Shown here: positions 31,044 to 40,328 of the stretch, piece after piece
How positions within the stretch are numbered: the stretch's first letter is position 1
Layout: the number at the start of each line of letters is the position of its first letter
Assembly (NCBI RefSeq): GCF_003751845.1
Contig: NZ_RJKQ01000001.1
Location: 1,240,001 to 1,304,000 of the forward strand
Direction: 5' to 3'
DNA length: 64,000 bases
DNA from: Enterobacter sp. BIGb0383
GTDB taxonomy: Bacteria; Pseudomonadota; Gammaproteobacteria; Enterobacterales; Enterobacteriaceae
The notes under the pieces: model-generated
What the model was told of the DNA's origin: nothing
Database searches by the model: none
Seen by the model: the letters and a program-made list of their open reading frames with translations, nothing else
Position numbers and translations under genes: made by a program

Positions 31044-32405
31044 ATGTTTAAACCGGAACTTCTCTCCCCGGCGGGAACGCTGAAAAATATGCGTTACGCT
31101 TTCGCCTATGGCGCCGATGCCGTTTACGCGGGCCAGCCGCGCTACAGCCTGCGCGTGCGCAATAACGAATTTAACCACGAGAATTTACAGCTCGGCATTA
31201 ACGAGGCCCACCAGCTGGGTAAGAAATTCTATGTGGTGGTGAACATCGCCCCGCATAACGCCAAGCTGAAAACCTTTATCCGCGACCTGAGGCCGGTGGT
31301 GGAGATGGGGCCGGATGCGCTGATTATGTCCGATCCCGGGCTGATTATGCTGGTGCGAGAGCACTTCCCGGAGATGGCGGTACACCTCTCCGTGCAGGCG
31401 AATGCCGTCAACTGGGCGACCGTGAAGTTCTGGCATCAGATGGGGCTGACCCGCGTGATCCTCTCCCGCGAACTGTCTCTGGATGAAATTGCCGAAATCC
31501 GCCAGCAGGTGCCGGAGATGGAGATTGAGATCTTCGTTCACGGCGCGCTGTGTATGGCCTACTCCGGCCGCTGCCTGCTTTCCGGCTATATCAACAAGCG
31601 CGACCCGAACCAGGGTACCTGCACCAACGCCTGCCGCTGGGAATATAACGTCGAGGAAGGGAAAGAAGACGCCATCGGCAATATCGTGCACCAGCATGAA
31701 CCGATTCCGGTGACCAACATCGAGCCGACGCTGGGTATCGGCGCACCGACCGATAAAGTCTTTATGATCGAGGAAGCCAAACGTCCGGGCGAATATATGA
31801 CCGCCTTCGAAGACGAGCACGGCACCTACATCATGAACTCGAAGGATCTGCGGGCTATCGCCCACGTTGAGCGTCTGACCCAGATGGGCGTGCACTCCCT
31901 GAAAATCGAAGGCCGGACCAAGTCCTATTACTACTGTGCTCGTACCGCGCAGGTTTACCGCAAGGCCATCGACGATGCCGCCGCCGGTAAACCCTTTGAT
32001 ACCTCTCTGCTGGAGACCCTGGAAGGCCTGGCGCACCGCGGCTATACCGAAGGCTTCCTGCGTCGCCATACCCATGACGACTACCAGAACTACGAGCACG
32101 GTTATTCCGTCTCTGAGCGCCAGCAGTTTGTCGGGGAGTTTACCGGCGAGCGCAACGGCGATCTGGCCGAGGTAGCGGTGAAAAATAAATTCACCCTCGG
32201 CGACAGCCTGGAGCTGATGACCCCGCAGGGCAACGTTAACTTTGTGCTTGAGCATATGATCAATGCCAAAGGCGACGCGATGCCGGTTGCCCCCGGTGAC
32301 GGCCACAAGGTCTGGCTGCCTGTACCGAAGGAAGTGGCGCTGGAATACGCCCTGCTGATGCGTAATTTCGACGGCCAGTCGACGCGCAATCCGCACGGTG
32401 CCTGA
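31044..32405 (+). CDS. trhP: TrhP (YegQ), tRNA uridine-34 hydroxylase
   Basis: A 453-aa U32-family protein. TrhP hydroxylates U34 of several tRNAs, the first step toward cmo5U/mcmo5U, in a prephenate-dependent reaction needing iron-sulfur cluster assembly. The U32 signature is EIFVHGALCMAYSGRCLLSGY, followed by Cys-rich GTCTNACRW; these Cys are candidates for cluster ligands. Length is identical to E. coli YegQ. Confidence 0.95.
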   Translation: MFKPELLSPAGTLKNMRYAFAYGADAVYAGQPRYSLRVRNNEFNHENLQLGINEAHQLGKKFYVVVNIAPHNAKLKTFIRDLRPVVEMGPDALIMSDPGLIMLVREHFPEMAVHLSVQANAVNWATVKFWHQMGLTRVILSRELSLDEIAEIRQQVPEMEIEIFVHGALCMAYSGRCLLSGYINKRDPNQGTCTNACRWEYNVEEGKEDAIGNIVHQHEPIPVTNIEPTLGIGAPTDKVFMIEEAKRPGEYMTAFEDEHGTYIMNSKDLRAIAHVERLTQMGVHSLKIEGRTKSYYYCARTAQVYRKAIDDAAAGKPFDTSLLETLEGLAHRGYTEGFLRRHTHDDYQNYEHGYSVSERQQFVGEFTGERNGDLAEVAVKNKFTLGDSLELMTPQGNVNFVLEHMINAKGDAMPVAPGDGHKVWLPVPKEVALEYALLMRNFDGQSTRNPHGA

Positions 32406-32441
32406 CGTTTAAGAGGTTGTTTTTTAAGATTAGGAAGAATC

Positions 32442-32457
32442 TTAGAATCGGATCACA
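32442..32457 (+). promoter_or_regulatory. CRP site of cyaR
   Basis: TTAGA-N6-TCACA has an intact right half-site and a weaker left half. Its centre falls 41.5 bp upstream of the predicted CyaR start (32491), the class II CRP position. CyaR is known to be activated by CRP-cAMP. The -10 box is TATGAT at 32479-32484. Confidence 0.7.
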
Positions 32458-32490
32458 TACCCGCTGAGTGATTACGGATATGATGCTCCC

Positions 32491-32576
32491 GCTGAAAAAC
32501 ATAACCCATAAATGCCAGCTGTACCAGGAACCACCTCCTTAGCCTGCGTAATCTCCCTTACGCAGGCTTATTTTTT
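32491..32576 (+). ncRNA. cyaR: CyaR small regulatory RNA
   Basis: An 86-nt Hfq-dependent sRNA that represses ompX, nadE, luxS and yqaE in E. coli. It starts GCTGAAAAACATAACCCATA, as in E. coli, and contains the conserved unpaired seed CCACCTCCTT that pairs with ribosome-binding sites. It ends in an intrinsic terminator (AGCCTGCGTAA / TTACGCAGGCT then ATTTTTT). Terminator-stem differences from E. coli are compensatory (GTGTAA/TTACAC becomes GCGTAA/TTACGC), which supports the structure. Position between trhP and yegS matches E. coli. Confidence 0.96.
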
Positions 32577-32661
32577 TCTCCCGCCCTTATTCATCCTGTT
32601 CTGAAGCGCCGTGCCCGTTCCTGAGATACACTTATCTGCATCTTTACAATGAGGATATAAG

Positions 32662-33561
32662 ATGGCGACGATCCCCTCCAGCCTGCTGATTTTAAATGGT
32701 AAAGGCGCTGATAATGCACTACTACGTGACGCCATTGGCGCGCTGCGCGACGAAGGGATGACGCTGCACGTCCGCGTCACATGGGAGAAAGGCGACGCGG
32801 TTCGCTACGTCGAGGAAGCCAGCCATCTCGGGGTGGATACGGTGATCGCCGGCGGCGGCGACGGCACCATCAACGAAGTGGCGACGGCGCTGATTGAGCT
32901 TAAAGAGGGTCACGTTCCCGCTCTGGGGCTGCTGCCGCTGGGCACCGCCAATGATTTCGCCACCAGCGCCGGGATCCCGACCGAGCTGGATAAGGCCCTG
33001 CGGCTGGCGATTGTCGGCCACGCGGTCCCGGTGGATATTGCCCGGGTCAATCAGCAAACCTGCTTTATCAATATGGCCACCGGCGGCTTTGGCACCCGCA
33101 TTACCAGCGAAACGCCGGAAAAACTTAAGGCGGCGCTGGGCGGCGTATCCTACCTGATCCACGGCCTGATGCGGCCCGATACCCTCAAGGCTGACCGCTG
33201 TGAAATTAGCGGCGAGAATTTTCACTGGCAGGGTGACGCACTGGTGATCGGCATCGGCAACGGACGTCAGGCCGGTGGCGGGCAGCAGCTGTGTCCTGAG
33301 GCGTTGATTAACGACGGTCTGCTTCAGCTGCGTATTTTCACCGCCGAAGAGCTGCTTCCGGCGCTGTTTACCACCCTGACGCGCCCGGAAGAGAGCCCGA
33401 ATGTGATAGACAACGCCTCATCGTGGTTTGAAATCAGTGCGCCGCACGACATCACCTTTAACCTCGACGGGGAACCGCTGAGCGGCCGCCATTTCCGGAT
33501 TGATATTCTGGCCGATGCCCTGCGCTGCCGGTTGCCCCCGGGATGCCCGCTGCTACGCTAG
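32662..33561 (+). CDS. yegS: YegS, lipid kinase
   Basis: A 299-aa DAGK-catalytic-domain lipid kinase; E. coli YegS phosphorylates phosphatidylglycerol in vitro. Motifs: [17 protein letters not shown] (GGDGT, about 63-70), [11 protein letters not shown], and the C-terminal DGLLQLRIF and NLDGEPLSG. Same length as E. coli. The start is preceded by GAGGAT. It meets the FidL-like gene tail to tail with a 4-bp overlap. Confidence 0.95.
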   Translation: MATIPSSLLILNGKGADNALLRDAIGALRDEGMTLHVRVTWEKGDAVRYVEEASHLGVDTVIAGGGDGTINEVATALIELKEGHVPALGLLPLGTANDFATSAGIPTELDKALRLAIVGHAVPVDIARVNQQTCFINMATGGFGTRITSETPEKLKAALGGVSYLIHGLMRPDTLKADRCEISGENFHWQGDALVIGIGNGRQAGGGQQLCPEALINDGLLQLRIFTAEELLPALFTTLTRPEESPNVIDNASSWFEISAPHDITFNLDGEPLSGRHFRIDILADALRCRLPPGCPLLR

Positions 33562-34031
33562 GATTTGCACAGTATTGACGGCACCCGGCTGGTAAATAGC
33601 AGCCGGTTATTGGCGTCAATACGCATAATCTCGAGATAGAACGGCTCCCCGGGCTGCAGATAAAACGTCGGCAGTATCGGCGCCAGCCCCGCTGGCACGA
33701 CGTCGCCGCTCTCGTTAGAGGTGATATTCTGCGAATGCAGGAAAAAGTCGTTGCCGTTGCGGGTAAAGGTAAACCAGACGCGATGGTTGATCTCCACCGG
33801 TTCTCCGTTCTCCGGCGTCATCACGCCTCTTAGCAGGGTCACGCCCTTATCGCCGTCAAAAATATAGCGCAGCGTGATATTCGCCCGACTGTCCGGTGCG
33901 AAGACCTCGATGTCACCGCGGCAGTCAAAATGGGAATGCTGCCATCTCTGCCAGAATTTCAGGGCTACCCCCGTCAGGACCAGGGCGGTAACCAGCGCCG
34001 CCAGTAGCCATCTCTGTTTACGTGCCAGCAT
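33558..34031 (-). CDS. FidL-like membrane protein
   Basis: A 157-aa protein with one N-terminal membrane helix ([20 protein letters not shown], about 8-27) and a periplasmic remainder containing two Cys. It resembles the FidL-like family encoded beside MarT/CadC-type regulators. Its start overlaps the regulator gene by 14 bp, so the two are coupled. By analogy with ToxR/ToxS it may stabilise or tune the regulator's periplasmic domain; that is inference. Confidence 0.7.
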   Translation of the reverse strand: MLARKQRWLLAALVTALVLTGVALKFWQRWQHSHFDCRGDIEVFAPDSRANITLRYIFDGDKGVTLLRGVMTPENGEPVEINHRVWFTFTRNGNDFFLHSQNITSNESGDVVPAGLAPILPTFYLQPGEPFYLEIMRIDANNRLLFTSRVPSILCKS

Positions 34032-34779
34032 GCGACGGCTCCTGTAGATAGTAAGAGGTGATGCACTGGTTATCTCGCCACGCGTTGTACTGCTGGCGGC
34101 AGCGCAGCACCGACATCCGCTGGAAATTGGGGTACAGCGTTATATAGGCCCAGGGATAGCCTTTGCAGTCGAGGCGATCCTGCTGAATAAATTGCTGATG
34201 GCTGCGGTAATCTGTGGCGTCCGCATTACCATAAATATGGCATTCACCACGTTGACTCAGCGGCACAAAATCCTGCAGGCGTGGCTCAAATTCACTGCGC
34301 CAGAGCAGGAAGATCCCCAGCAGTCCAGCCAGACTGACGCCCGCGAAAAGGGGCCATACGCGACGCGGGCGCTCTTTTGGCTCGGGAAAAGCGGACACTA
34401 CGCGTTTGACAGGCAGTTCCGGACCGACAGAGGCGTCAAAGCGAGACTCAATCTCCAGTTCCGAAGAGAGTCGGATCCCCACTTTGGGCACGGTAATAAT
34501 CAGCTCGTCGTTAAGGCCAAATTCTTTAAATGCTCGCCGTAACAGGGAAATATTCTGGTAGAAATTATTGTTCGTTACCTGCGCGCCATTATTCAGCCAG
34601 ACATGCTGGAAGAAATACTCCCGCTCAACGACCTGTCCGTGATGCTGAATTAAAAGATGTAAACACTGGGTTGCCGGGTTGCTTAACGTTAACTGCGTCG
34701 AGTCATCCTCTGCCGCAATCAGCAGGTTCCGCCCCGGTATAAAAAGCGTCGTTCCGCCTAATATAAAGCTCTGACTCAT
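34018..34779 (-). CDS. ToxR/CadC-like membrane-anchored transcription regulator
   Basis: A 253-aa one-component regulator. A cytoplasmic winged helix (about 27-105; VEREYFFQHVWLNNGAQVTNNNFYQNISLLRRAF is split by the wing) is followed by a linker, one membrane helix (141-160) and a periplasmic domain with four Cys (180, 205, 227, 239) able to form disulfides. I chose the ATG at 34779 (MSQSFILGG) because it has an AGGGA site and starts the usual domain; an earlier ATG at 34872 adds 31 atypical residues. It resembles the MarT/CadC group; the target genes are unknown. Confidence 0.8.
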   Translation of the reverse strand: MSQSFILGGTTLFIPGRNLLIAAEDDSTQLTLSNPATQCLHLLIQHHGQVVEREYFFQHVWLNNGAQVTNNNFYQNISLLRRAFKEFGLNDELIITVPKVGIRLSSELEIESRFDASVGPELPVKRVVSAFPEPKERPRRVWPLFAGVSLAGLLGIFLLWRSEFEPRLQDFVPLSQRGECHIYGNADATDYRSHQQFIQQDRLDCKGYPWAYITLYPNFQRMSVLRCRQQYNAWRDNQCITSYYLQEPSHAGT

Positions 34780-35040
34780 CTGATTCCCTGATTGTTGTCG
34801 TAGTCGAAAGTGACCATCAAAACGTCCCATCTGCGGCATACATATATTGCGTTTTTTCATTCCCCACACCAATCACACAAGTGTAAGAATTTTCTCAAAA
34901 AAGAATACCTTTGTTTTCTTAATTACGATAATCCACAGAAAAATTAAGAAAAAGAGAGCTGTCTGTCGCTATTTTTTAACAAATTCGCAATATGCATTCT
35001 TAATATGAATTAATAAAAAATTAAGATTCACAGGGAAAAT
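34780..35040. other. AT-rich intergenic region upstream of the ToxR-like gene
   Basis: About 260 bp of very AT-rich sequence with A/T tracts (for example 34931-35000) and no gene. It must hold the promoter of the leftward regulator. The base composition is what an H-NS-silenced promoter would look like, but no specific site can be assigned. Confidence 0.5.
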
Positions 35041-35075
35041 AAAAAGGGTCTATGGCACTCTGCCATAGACCCTTT
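35041..35075 (-). terminator. Terminator of the enolase/ABC operon
   Basis: AAAGGGTCTATGGCA pairs with TGCCATAGACCCTTT around ACTC, and the leftward strand continues TTTTTATTTT. It lies 24 bp after the stop of the last ATPase gene. Confidence 0.9.
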
Positions 35076-35099
35076 GAATAAAAATATTAATATTTCTGA

Positions 35100-35882
35100 C
35101 TAATAGACGGCGACTTCCCTCGCCATTTCACGACTATATTGCTGGCTGGCATTGACCAGCATTCGCGTATAGTCCGTTTGCGCTTCGCCGTTAACCAGCG
35201 CATCAACGGTCAGGGTTTCAAGGATTTTACCGTACTGCATCACCGCGACCGTCTGACAAAGATGTGCGATCACCCCCAGGTCATGGGTCACCATCAGATA
35301 GGTCAGCTTCGCCTCCTGCTGCAGGTCCGCCAGCAGGTTGAGAATTTCTGCCTGTACCGACACATCCAGCGCCGAGGTGGGTTCATCCAGCAGCAGCACC
35401 TGCGGCTCCAGAATCAGCGCTCTGGCAATCGCCACGCGCTGGCGCTGGCCCCCGGAGAGCTGGTGCGGATAACGGTCGCGGAAGGCACGGTTCAGGCCCA
35501 CCTTGTCCAGCAGCGTGTTGATGCGCCTGTCGCGATCGTTCATGCCGTGGATCTGCAGCGGCTCTTCCAGAATATCGCCGATGGTATGACGCGGGTGCAG
35601 GGAACCGTAAGGGTCCTGGAACACCATCTGCACCATCCGGCAGCGGCCATGGCCGATATTGTGTTCAAGCGGCTTACCGTCGATAGCCAGCTCGCCCTGC
35701 CAGTGGGTGAACAGGCCAGCCAGGCATTTGAGCACCGTGGTTTTCCCGGAGCCGGACTCGCCGACCAGACCGTAAATTTCCCCGGCGGCGACGCTGAAGT
35801 TCACGTCGCACAGCACCTGATTACGCTTCTCGCCCTCGCCAAATTCCAGATTCAGATGACGAACATCAATCATAGTCTTCAT
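35100..35882 (-). CDS. Dipeptide-type ABC importer ATPase (DppF/OppF-like)
   Basis: A 260-aa ATPase energising import through the two permeases encoded upstream. Walker A is GLVGESGSGKTTVLK, the Q-loop VFQDPYGSLHPRHT, the signature LSGGQRQRVAIARAL, Walker B VLLLDEPTSALD and the H-loop VTHDLG. The DPYxSLxP Q-loop is typical of oligopeptide/nickel (peptide-group) importers. It is the last gene of a six-gene operon. Substrate is unknown; it is probably the ligand related to the enolase-type enzyme rather than a peptide. Confidence 0.9.
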   Translation of the reverse strand: MKTMIDVRHLNLEFGEGEKRNQVLCDVNFSVAAGEIYGLVGESGSGKTTVLKCLAGLFTHWQGELAIDGKPLEHNIGHGRCRMVQMVFQDPYGSLHPRHTIGDILEEPLQIHGMNDRDRRINTLLDKVGLNRAFRDRYPHQLSGGQRQRVAIARALILEPQVLLLDEPTSALDVSVQAEILNLLADLQQEAKLTYLMVTHDLGVIAHLCQTVAVMQYGKILETLTVDALVNGEAQTDYTRMLVNASQQYSREMAREVAVY

Positions 35883-35894
35883 GGTTAAGACTCC

Positions 35895-36758
35895 TTATTC
35901 GCCGAGCCAGCTGCTCTGGCGCTGCATGACGGGCAGCACCGGGCGGCGATGGTGGATATCCGGCAGGGCGTTAATCAGGCCCTGGGTATAGGGATGCTGC
36001 GCGTTATCGAGATCGCGGGCGGCAATAGATTCCACCACTCTTCCGGCGTACATCACCAGCACGCGGTCGCAGAAGCTGCGCACCAGATTAATATCGTGGC
36101 TGATAAATATCAGCCCCAGCCCGCGAGACTGAACCAGATCGTCGAGCAGGCCAAGCACCTGCAGGCGCACCGAGACGTCCAGGGCCGACGTCGGTTCATC
36201 GGCGATCACCAGTTCAGGGTCGGTGATCAGCATCATGGCGATCATAATGCGCTGCCCCTGCCCGCCGGAGATCTCATGCGGATAGAGATCGTAGACGCGC
36301 TCCGGCTGGCGGATACGCACCACGTCCAGCATCTCCAGCACTTTGGCTTTCGCCTCGGCTTTTTTCCCCGGATGGTGCGTGAGCCAGGCCTCGGCGATCT
36401 GGTCCCCGACGCACACCACCGGATTCAGGGAGTATTTCGGGTCCTGCATAATCATCGAGATACGCTTGCCGCGAATGCCGCGCATCTCCGCTTCGCTGAC
36501 GCTGCGCAGATCCACATCGCCAAACTGCATGCGCTCGGCGGTGATTCGCGCTTTTGCCGGGTGCAGGCGCAGTAATGCCCTGCCCACCGTCGATTTGCCG
36601 GAGCCGGATTCGCCAACGATAGCCAGCTTCTCACGCCCCAGTTCAAAGGAGACGCCGCGTACCGCATTGGTGACCGCGCCGCCGTTAATAAAGTCAACGT
36701 GGAGGTTACGCACGTCGAGCAGTGGCGAATTATTCGCTGCGAGGATCGAGGATGTCAC
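35895..36758 (-). CDS. Dipeptide-type ABC importer ATPase (DppD/OppD-like)
   Basis: A 287-aa partner ATPase. Walker A is AIVGESGSGKSTVGRALL, the Q-loop MIMQDPKYSLNPV, the signature ISGGQGQRIMIAMML, Walker B LVIADEPTSALD and the H-loop ISHDINLV. The signature ISGGQGQR differs by one residue from the common SGGxxQR pattern. The start is GTG at 36758, overlapping the upstream permease by 29 bp, and no nearby ATG fits better. It forms a heterodimer with the product of 35100-35882. Confidence 0.88.
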   Translation of the reverse strand: MTSSILAANNSPLLDVRNLHVDFINGGAVTNAVRGVSFELGREKLAIVGESGSGKSTVGRALLRLHPAKARITAERMQFGDVDLRSVSEAEMRGIRGKRISMIMQDPKYSLNPVVCVGDQIAEAWLTHHPGKKAEAKAKVLEMLDVVRIRQPERVYDLYPHEISGGQGQRIMIAMMLITDPELVIADEPTSALDVSVRLQVLGLLDDLVQSRGLGLIFISHDINLVRSFCDRVLVMYAGRVVESIAARDLDNAQHPYTQGLINALPDIHHRRPVLPVMQRQSSWLGE

Positions 36759-37632
36759 GTAAGCCGTCTCCTAAGAAGTTGAACGCCAGGCTGTTGATCA
36801 GGATCGCCAGCCCCGGAATAGTCACTACCCACCAGCACTCCATCATGTAGGTGCGACCGCTGGAAATCATCGCCCCCCACTCCGGCTCCGGCGGCTGCGC
36901 GCCGAGGCCGAGGAAGCCCAGCCCGGCGGCGGTCAGAATGATGCCCGCCATATTCATGGTGATACGAATAATCACCGACGGCAGACAGAGCGGCACCACA
37001 TGACGCCAGAGTACGCGGACCGACGACGCGCCCTGCAGACGCACGGCAGAGATAAAATCGGCCTGCCGCAGAGAGAGGGTTTCAGCCCTGGCAAGACGCG
37101 CAATCGGCGGCCAGGCGGTCAGCGTGATGGCGATAACCACATGCTCCAGCCCCGGGCCCAGCGCGGCCACAAAGGCCAGCGCCAGGACCAGGCTCGGGAA
37201 GGAGATAAAGATATCGGTCACGCGCATCAGGACCATATCGACTTTGCCGCCGAAGTAACCGGCGCAGACGCCAAGCAGCAGCCCCATCGGTCCAACGGTA
37301 AGCGACACCAGCAGCACGATATACAGGGTGATACGTGAACCGTAAACGAGGCGGCTAAAAATATCCCGGCCAAACTCGTCGGTACCGAACCAGTGCGTCG
37401 CGTTCGGCGGCAGCAGCGCGCTGTCGAGGTCCTGCACCAGCGGGTTATAGGGCGCAATCCACGGCGCAAAGATAGCCACAATCAGCAGCAGCAGAATAAT
37501 ACTGCCTCCGATGGCGGTCAGCGGGTTACGCGCCATTTTCCCGACAAAACCGGCTATCCGGCCTGCAGTTCGCTGCAGGCGCTGACGCCCTTCGGCATTG
37601 CCACGCGGCGGTGAATCCAGAGAAACGGTCAT
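36730..37632 (-). CDS. Dipeptide-type ABC importer permease (DppC-like)
   Basis: A 300-aa inner-membrane permease with about six helices and the BPD_transp_1 domain; the EAA-like coupling loop is ARAETLSLRQADFISAVRLQGAS. An N-terminal OppC_N segment (NPLTAIGGSIILLLLIVAIF and FGTDEFGRDIFSRLVYG) is present, as in DppC/OppC. Its start overlaps the upstream permease by ATGA. Confidence 0.92.
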   Translation of the reverse strand: MTVSLDSPPRGNAEGRQRLQRTAGRIAGFVGKMARNPLTAIGGSIILLLLIVAIFAPWIAPYNPLVQDLDSALLPPNATHWFGTDEFGRDIFSRLVYGSRITLYIVLLVSLTVGPMGLLLGVCAGYFGGKVDMVLMRVTDIFISFPSLVLALAFVAALGPGLEHVVIAITLTAWPPIARLARAETLSLRQADFISAVRLQGASSVRVLWRHVVPLCLPSVIIRITMNMAGIILTAAGLGFLGLGAQPPEPEWGAMISSGRTYMMECWWVVTIPGLAILINSLAFNFLGDGLRDILDPRSE

Positions 37633-38666
37633 GATTTGGTCCTCGGATCAAAGAATTGATACAGCATGTCGGAGAGCAGGTTGAGCATCACAAAAATCAG
37701 CCCCACCAGCAGCACGCAGCCCATCACCGCATTCATATCGCCCAGCAGCAGGCTACTGGTCAGATAGGAGCCGAAGCCGGGCCAGGCAAAGACGGTCTCA
37801 ATCAGGACCGCACCTTCCAGCAGCGAGCCGTAGGCCAGCGCCACCACCGTTAACAGCTGCACCAGGATATTGCGAAACGCGTGGTTCCAGATGACCTGAC
37901 GCTCGCTCAGCCCTTTCACCCTGGCGGTGATAATGAACTCCTGAGAGAGCTGGGCCAGCATGAAGCTGCGGGTCATACGGCTGATATAGGCCAGCGAGTG
38001 GAAGCCGAGCAGCGACGCGGGCAGCACCAGATGGTTAATCGCGTTCCAGAACACCTGGCTGTTACCGGCCAGCAGCGCATCGACGGTCATCAGGCCGGTA
38101 CGGCGCGGTACCAGGCCATCAAGCCCCAGGTCCAGACGCCCTGCACCGCCCACCCAGCCAAGCCAGGCGTAGAACAGCAGCAGGCCCATCATCCCGACCC
38201 AGAAGATCGGCGTCGAATAACCGGCCAGGCTGATAATACGCACGATATAGTCGGTGATACTGTTACGTCGCGCGGCCGCCAGCACACCCAGCGGAATACC
38301 CAGACCGGCACCAACGATAATCGCCATCGTCGCCAGCTCGAGGGTCGCCGGGAAGACGCGAATAATATCGTCCATTACCGGCTTGCCGGTTAGCAGGGCA
38401 TTGCCCAGGTCGCCGTGCAGCAAGTTGGTAAAATAAATACCAAACTGCGTCGCCAGCGACTGATCAAAGCCGAGCTGCTGGTAGACCTGCTGATAAGTGC
38501 TCTGGTCCGCATCCGGGCCGACGATGGCCAGCACCGGGTCAATGGGCATGACGCGACCGATAAAGAAGGTCAGCAGCAGCAGACCGAACAGGGTCACTAT
38601 CACCTGGGTCAGACGTTTAGAGAGCCGCCGGGCGCGAGAGCCGGGCGCAAGAATTGCCATACTCAT
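37629..38666 (-). CDS. Dipeptide-type ABC importer permease (DppB-like)
   Basis: A 345-aa permease with the DppB/OppB architecture: an N-terminal helix (VTLFGLLLLTFFIGRVMP), a periplasmic segment, then five membrane helices with the coupling loop YISRMTRSFMLAQLSQEFI and TARVKGLSERQVIWNHAFRN. It forms the membrane channel with the DppC-like subunit. The start overlaps the binding-protein gene by 4 bp. Confidence 0.92.
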   Translation of the reverse strand: MSMAILAPGSRARRLSKRLTQVIVTLFGLLLLTFFIGRVMPIDPVLAIVGPDADQSTYQQVYQQLGFDQSLATQFGIYFTNLLHGDLGNALLTGKPVMDDIIRVFPATLELATMAIIVGAGLGIPLGVLAAARRNSITDYIVRIISLAGYSTPIFWVGMMGLLLFYAWLGWVGGAGRLDLGLDGLVPRRTGLMTVDALLAGNSQVFWNAINHLVLPASLLGFHSLAYISRMTRSFMLAQLSQEFIITARVKGLSERQVIWNHAFRNILVQLLTVVALAYGSLLEGAVLIETVFAWPGFGSYLTSSLLLGDMNAVMGCVLLVGLIFVMLNLLSDMLYQFFDPRTKS

Positions 38667-40294
38667 CCTTTGCCTCCTTGAGCGTCAGCCGGGGCTTTCT
38701 CTACTTCACGCAGGAACGTAGTAGCGGAAGGATGCGACTGGAAGTGTTTTACTTCATTACGCACCACCACCGAATCCACCATTTGCGAGAGCGGGATCAG
38801 GGCCGGAATCAACTCGTCATAGCGGGTCTGGATCGCCTGGTACTCGGCGATCTGCTTCTGCGGATCGCGCTCCAGCAGTGCGCTGTCGATCATCGTATTA
38901 AGCTGTTTATCGTAAAACGCCGTGCGCCAGCCCTGGAAATTGGTCAGACGCGCCTCATCGCTGTTGTCCGGGTTATAAACCAGGGCGCGAAGGCTGGAGT
39001 GCGGATGCGGCTCCATACCGCTGCCGCCGCGTCCCACCAGCATATCGAATTTACGCTCGCGCATGGCGCCGTAAATCTGGTTGCCGGTACCGGTGATGAT
39101 TTTGGCGTTGATCCCCGCCTGCATCAGCGTTGACTGCACGGCGATGGCGATATTCAGGAACGGCTGGTCTGCCAGCACCCTCAGCGTGGTATCAAACCCG
39201 TCGGGATATCCGGCCTCGGCCAGCAGTTTTTTGGCGTGGGCGATATCCAGTCGGTAGCCAGGATCCGGCAGCGTCGACGGCATTCCGGCTTTGATCGGCC
39301 GCTGATGCAGCACGCCGTAGCCCGGCATCAGGGCTTTGTTGATCCCCTGATAGTCGATCAGATAGCGTACCGCCTCGCGCACCTTCGGATTAGAGAAGTG
39401 CTCCTCCTTCATGCTCATCGCCACGTAGTAGACCGTGCCCTTCTGCACCGCCTCAACGGTCAGATCCGGGTCTTTACGCAGGGCGTTGATATCCGATACC
39501 GCCATATTGTTAGCGACGTCCAGGTCGCCTTTGGCAATCATCAGGCGCAGAGTCTGTGACTCCTGGAAGTGACGCAGCACGACCCGGCTCATTTTCGCCT
39601 CGCCGCGCCAGTAGTCCGGGTTGCGCTTCATGCGCAGCACGTCTTTGGCCTGCCAGGTTTCGAGCATAAAGGGACCGGAACCGGCTTCATTGGTGGTCAG
39701 CCAGTGGTTGCCCCAGTCGTTATTACGTTCGTGGGTTTTGACCGTTTTGCTGTCCAGCACGCCAAGGTTGCCCAGCGCGCCCAGAGAGTAGATCACCAGC
39801 TGCGGGTCGTTGGCTTTCGGCAGGGTCAGCTGCACGGTGTAATCGTCGAGGGCTTTAATCTGATCGTCGACATTCTTCTTACTGAAGCCGTAGGATTTCC
39901 AGACCGAAGCCTGGGCCAGGTTGAGGTGCAGCAGGCGACGCATGGACCACACCACATCTTCCGCGCTGAGCGGGTTGCCGGAGTGGAACTTCACATCGTC
40001 ACGCAGATGGAAGGTAATGCTCTTTCCGTCCGGGCTGATATCCCAGCTTTTCGCGAGAGCGGGTTTAACGTTGGTCAGCTGATTCGGATCCAGCTCGACC
40101 AGCGAATCATAGAGATTCACCACAATACCAACCACTTCATTCCCGGTCATTGCCGCCGGGTCGAGGGTCAGCAGGTTGTTCATGTTCATGCCGATGATGA
40201 GCTGATCGGGCGGCGTTTTTGCGTACGCCGCCCCGCTCCCCATCACCAGCGAGAGCGCGAGTAAGCACGCTCCGGCAAGGGAGTTCTTTTTCAT
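38663..40294 (-). CDS. Periplasmic substrate-binding protein, SBP_bac_5 family
   Basis: A 543-aa periplasmic binding protein of the peptide/nickel cluster. Signal peptide MKKNSLAGACLLALSLVMGS ends near AYA-KT (residues 25-27). Family landmarks are VVNLYDSLVELDP, LAKSWDISPDGKSITFHLRDDVKFHSGNPLSAEDVVWS (split over about 75-115) and VREAVRYLIDYQGI. It carries substrate to the two permeases. The ligand is not predictable; in this operon it could be a sugar acid or glycoconjugate instead of a peptide, which is inference. Confidence 0.92.
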   Translation of the reverse strand: MKKNSLAGACLLALSLVMGSGAAYAKTPPDQLIIGMNMNNLLTLDPAAMTGNEVVGIVVNLYDSLVELDPNQLTNVKPALAKSWDISPDGKSITFHLRDDVKFHSGNPLSAEDVVWSMRRLLHLNLAQASVWKSYGFSKKNVDDQIKALDDYTVQLTLPKANDPQLVIYSLGALGNLGVLDSKTVKTHERNNDWGNHWLTTNEAGSGPFMLETWQAKDVLRMKRNPDYWRGEAKMSRVVLRHFQESQTLRLMIAKGDLDVANNMAVSDINALRKDPDLTVEAVQKGTVYYVAMSMKEEHFSNPKVREAVRYLIDYQGINKALMPGYGVLHQRPIKAGMPSTLPDPGYRLDIAHAKKLLAEAGYPDGFDTTLRVLADQPFLNIAIAVQSTLMQAGINAKIITGTGNQIYGAMRERKFDMLVGRGGSGMEPHPHSSLRALVYNPDNSDEARLTNFQGWRTAFYDKQLNTMIDSALLERDPQKQIAEYQAIQTRYDELIPALIPLSQMVDSVVVRNEVKHFQSHPSATTFLREVEKAPADAQGGKG

Positions 40295-40328
40295 CGTATC
40301 TAGCCTGTAGGGTAAGAGTTTTTATATG

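Noticed and set aside
31185-32396. Minus-strand frame of 403 codons opposite trhP
   Set aside because: It mirrors trhP almost completely and shows no independent motif or ribosome site.
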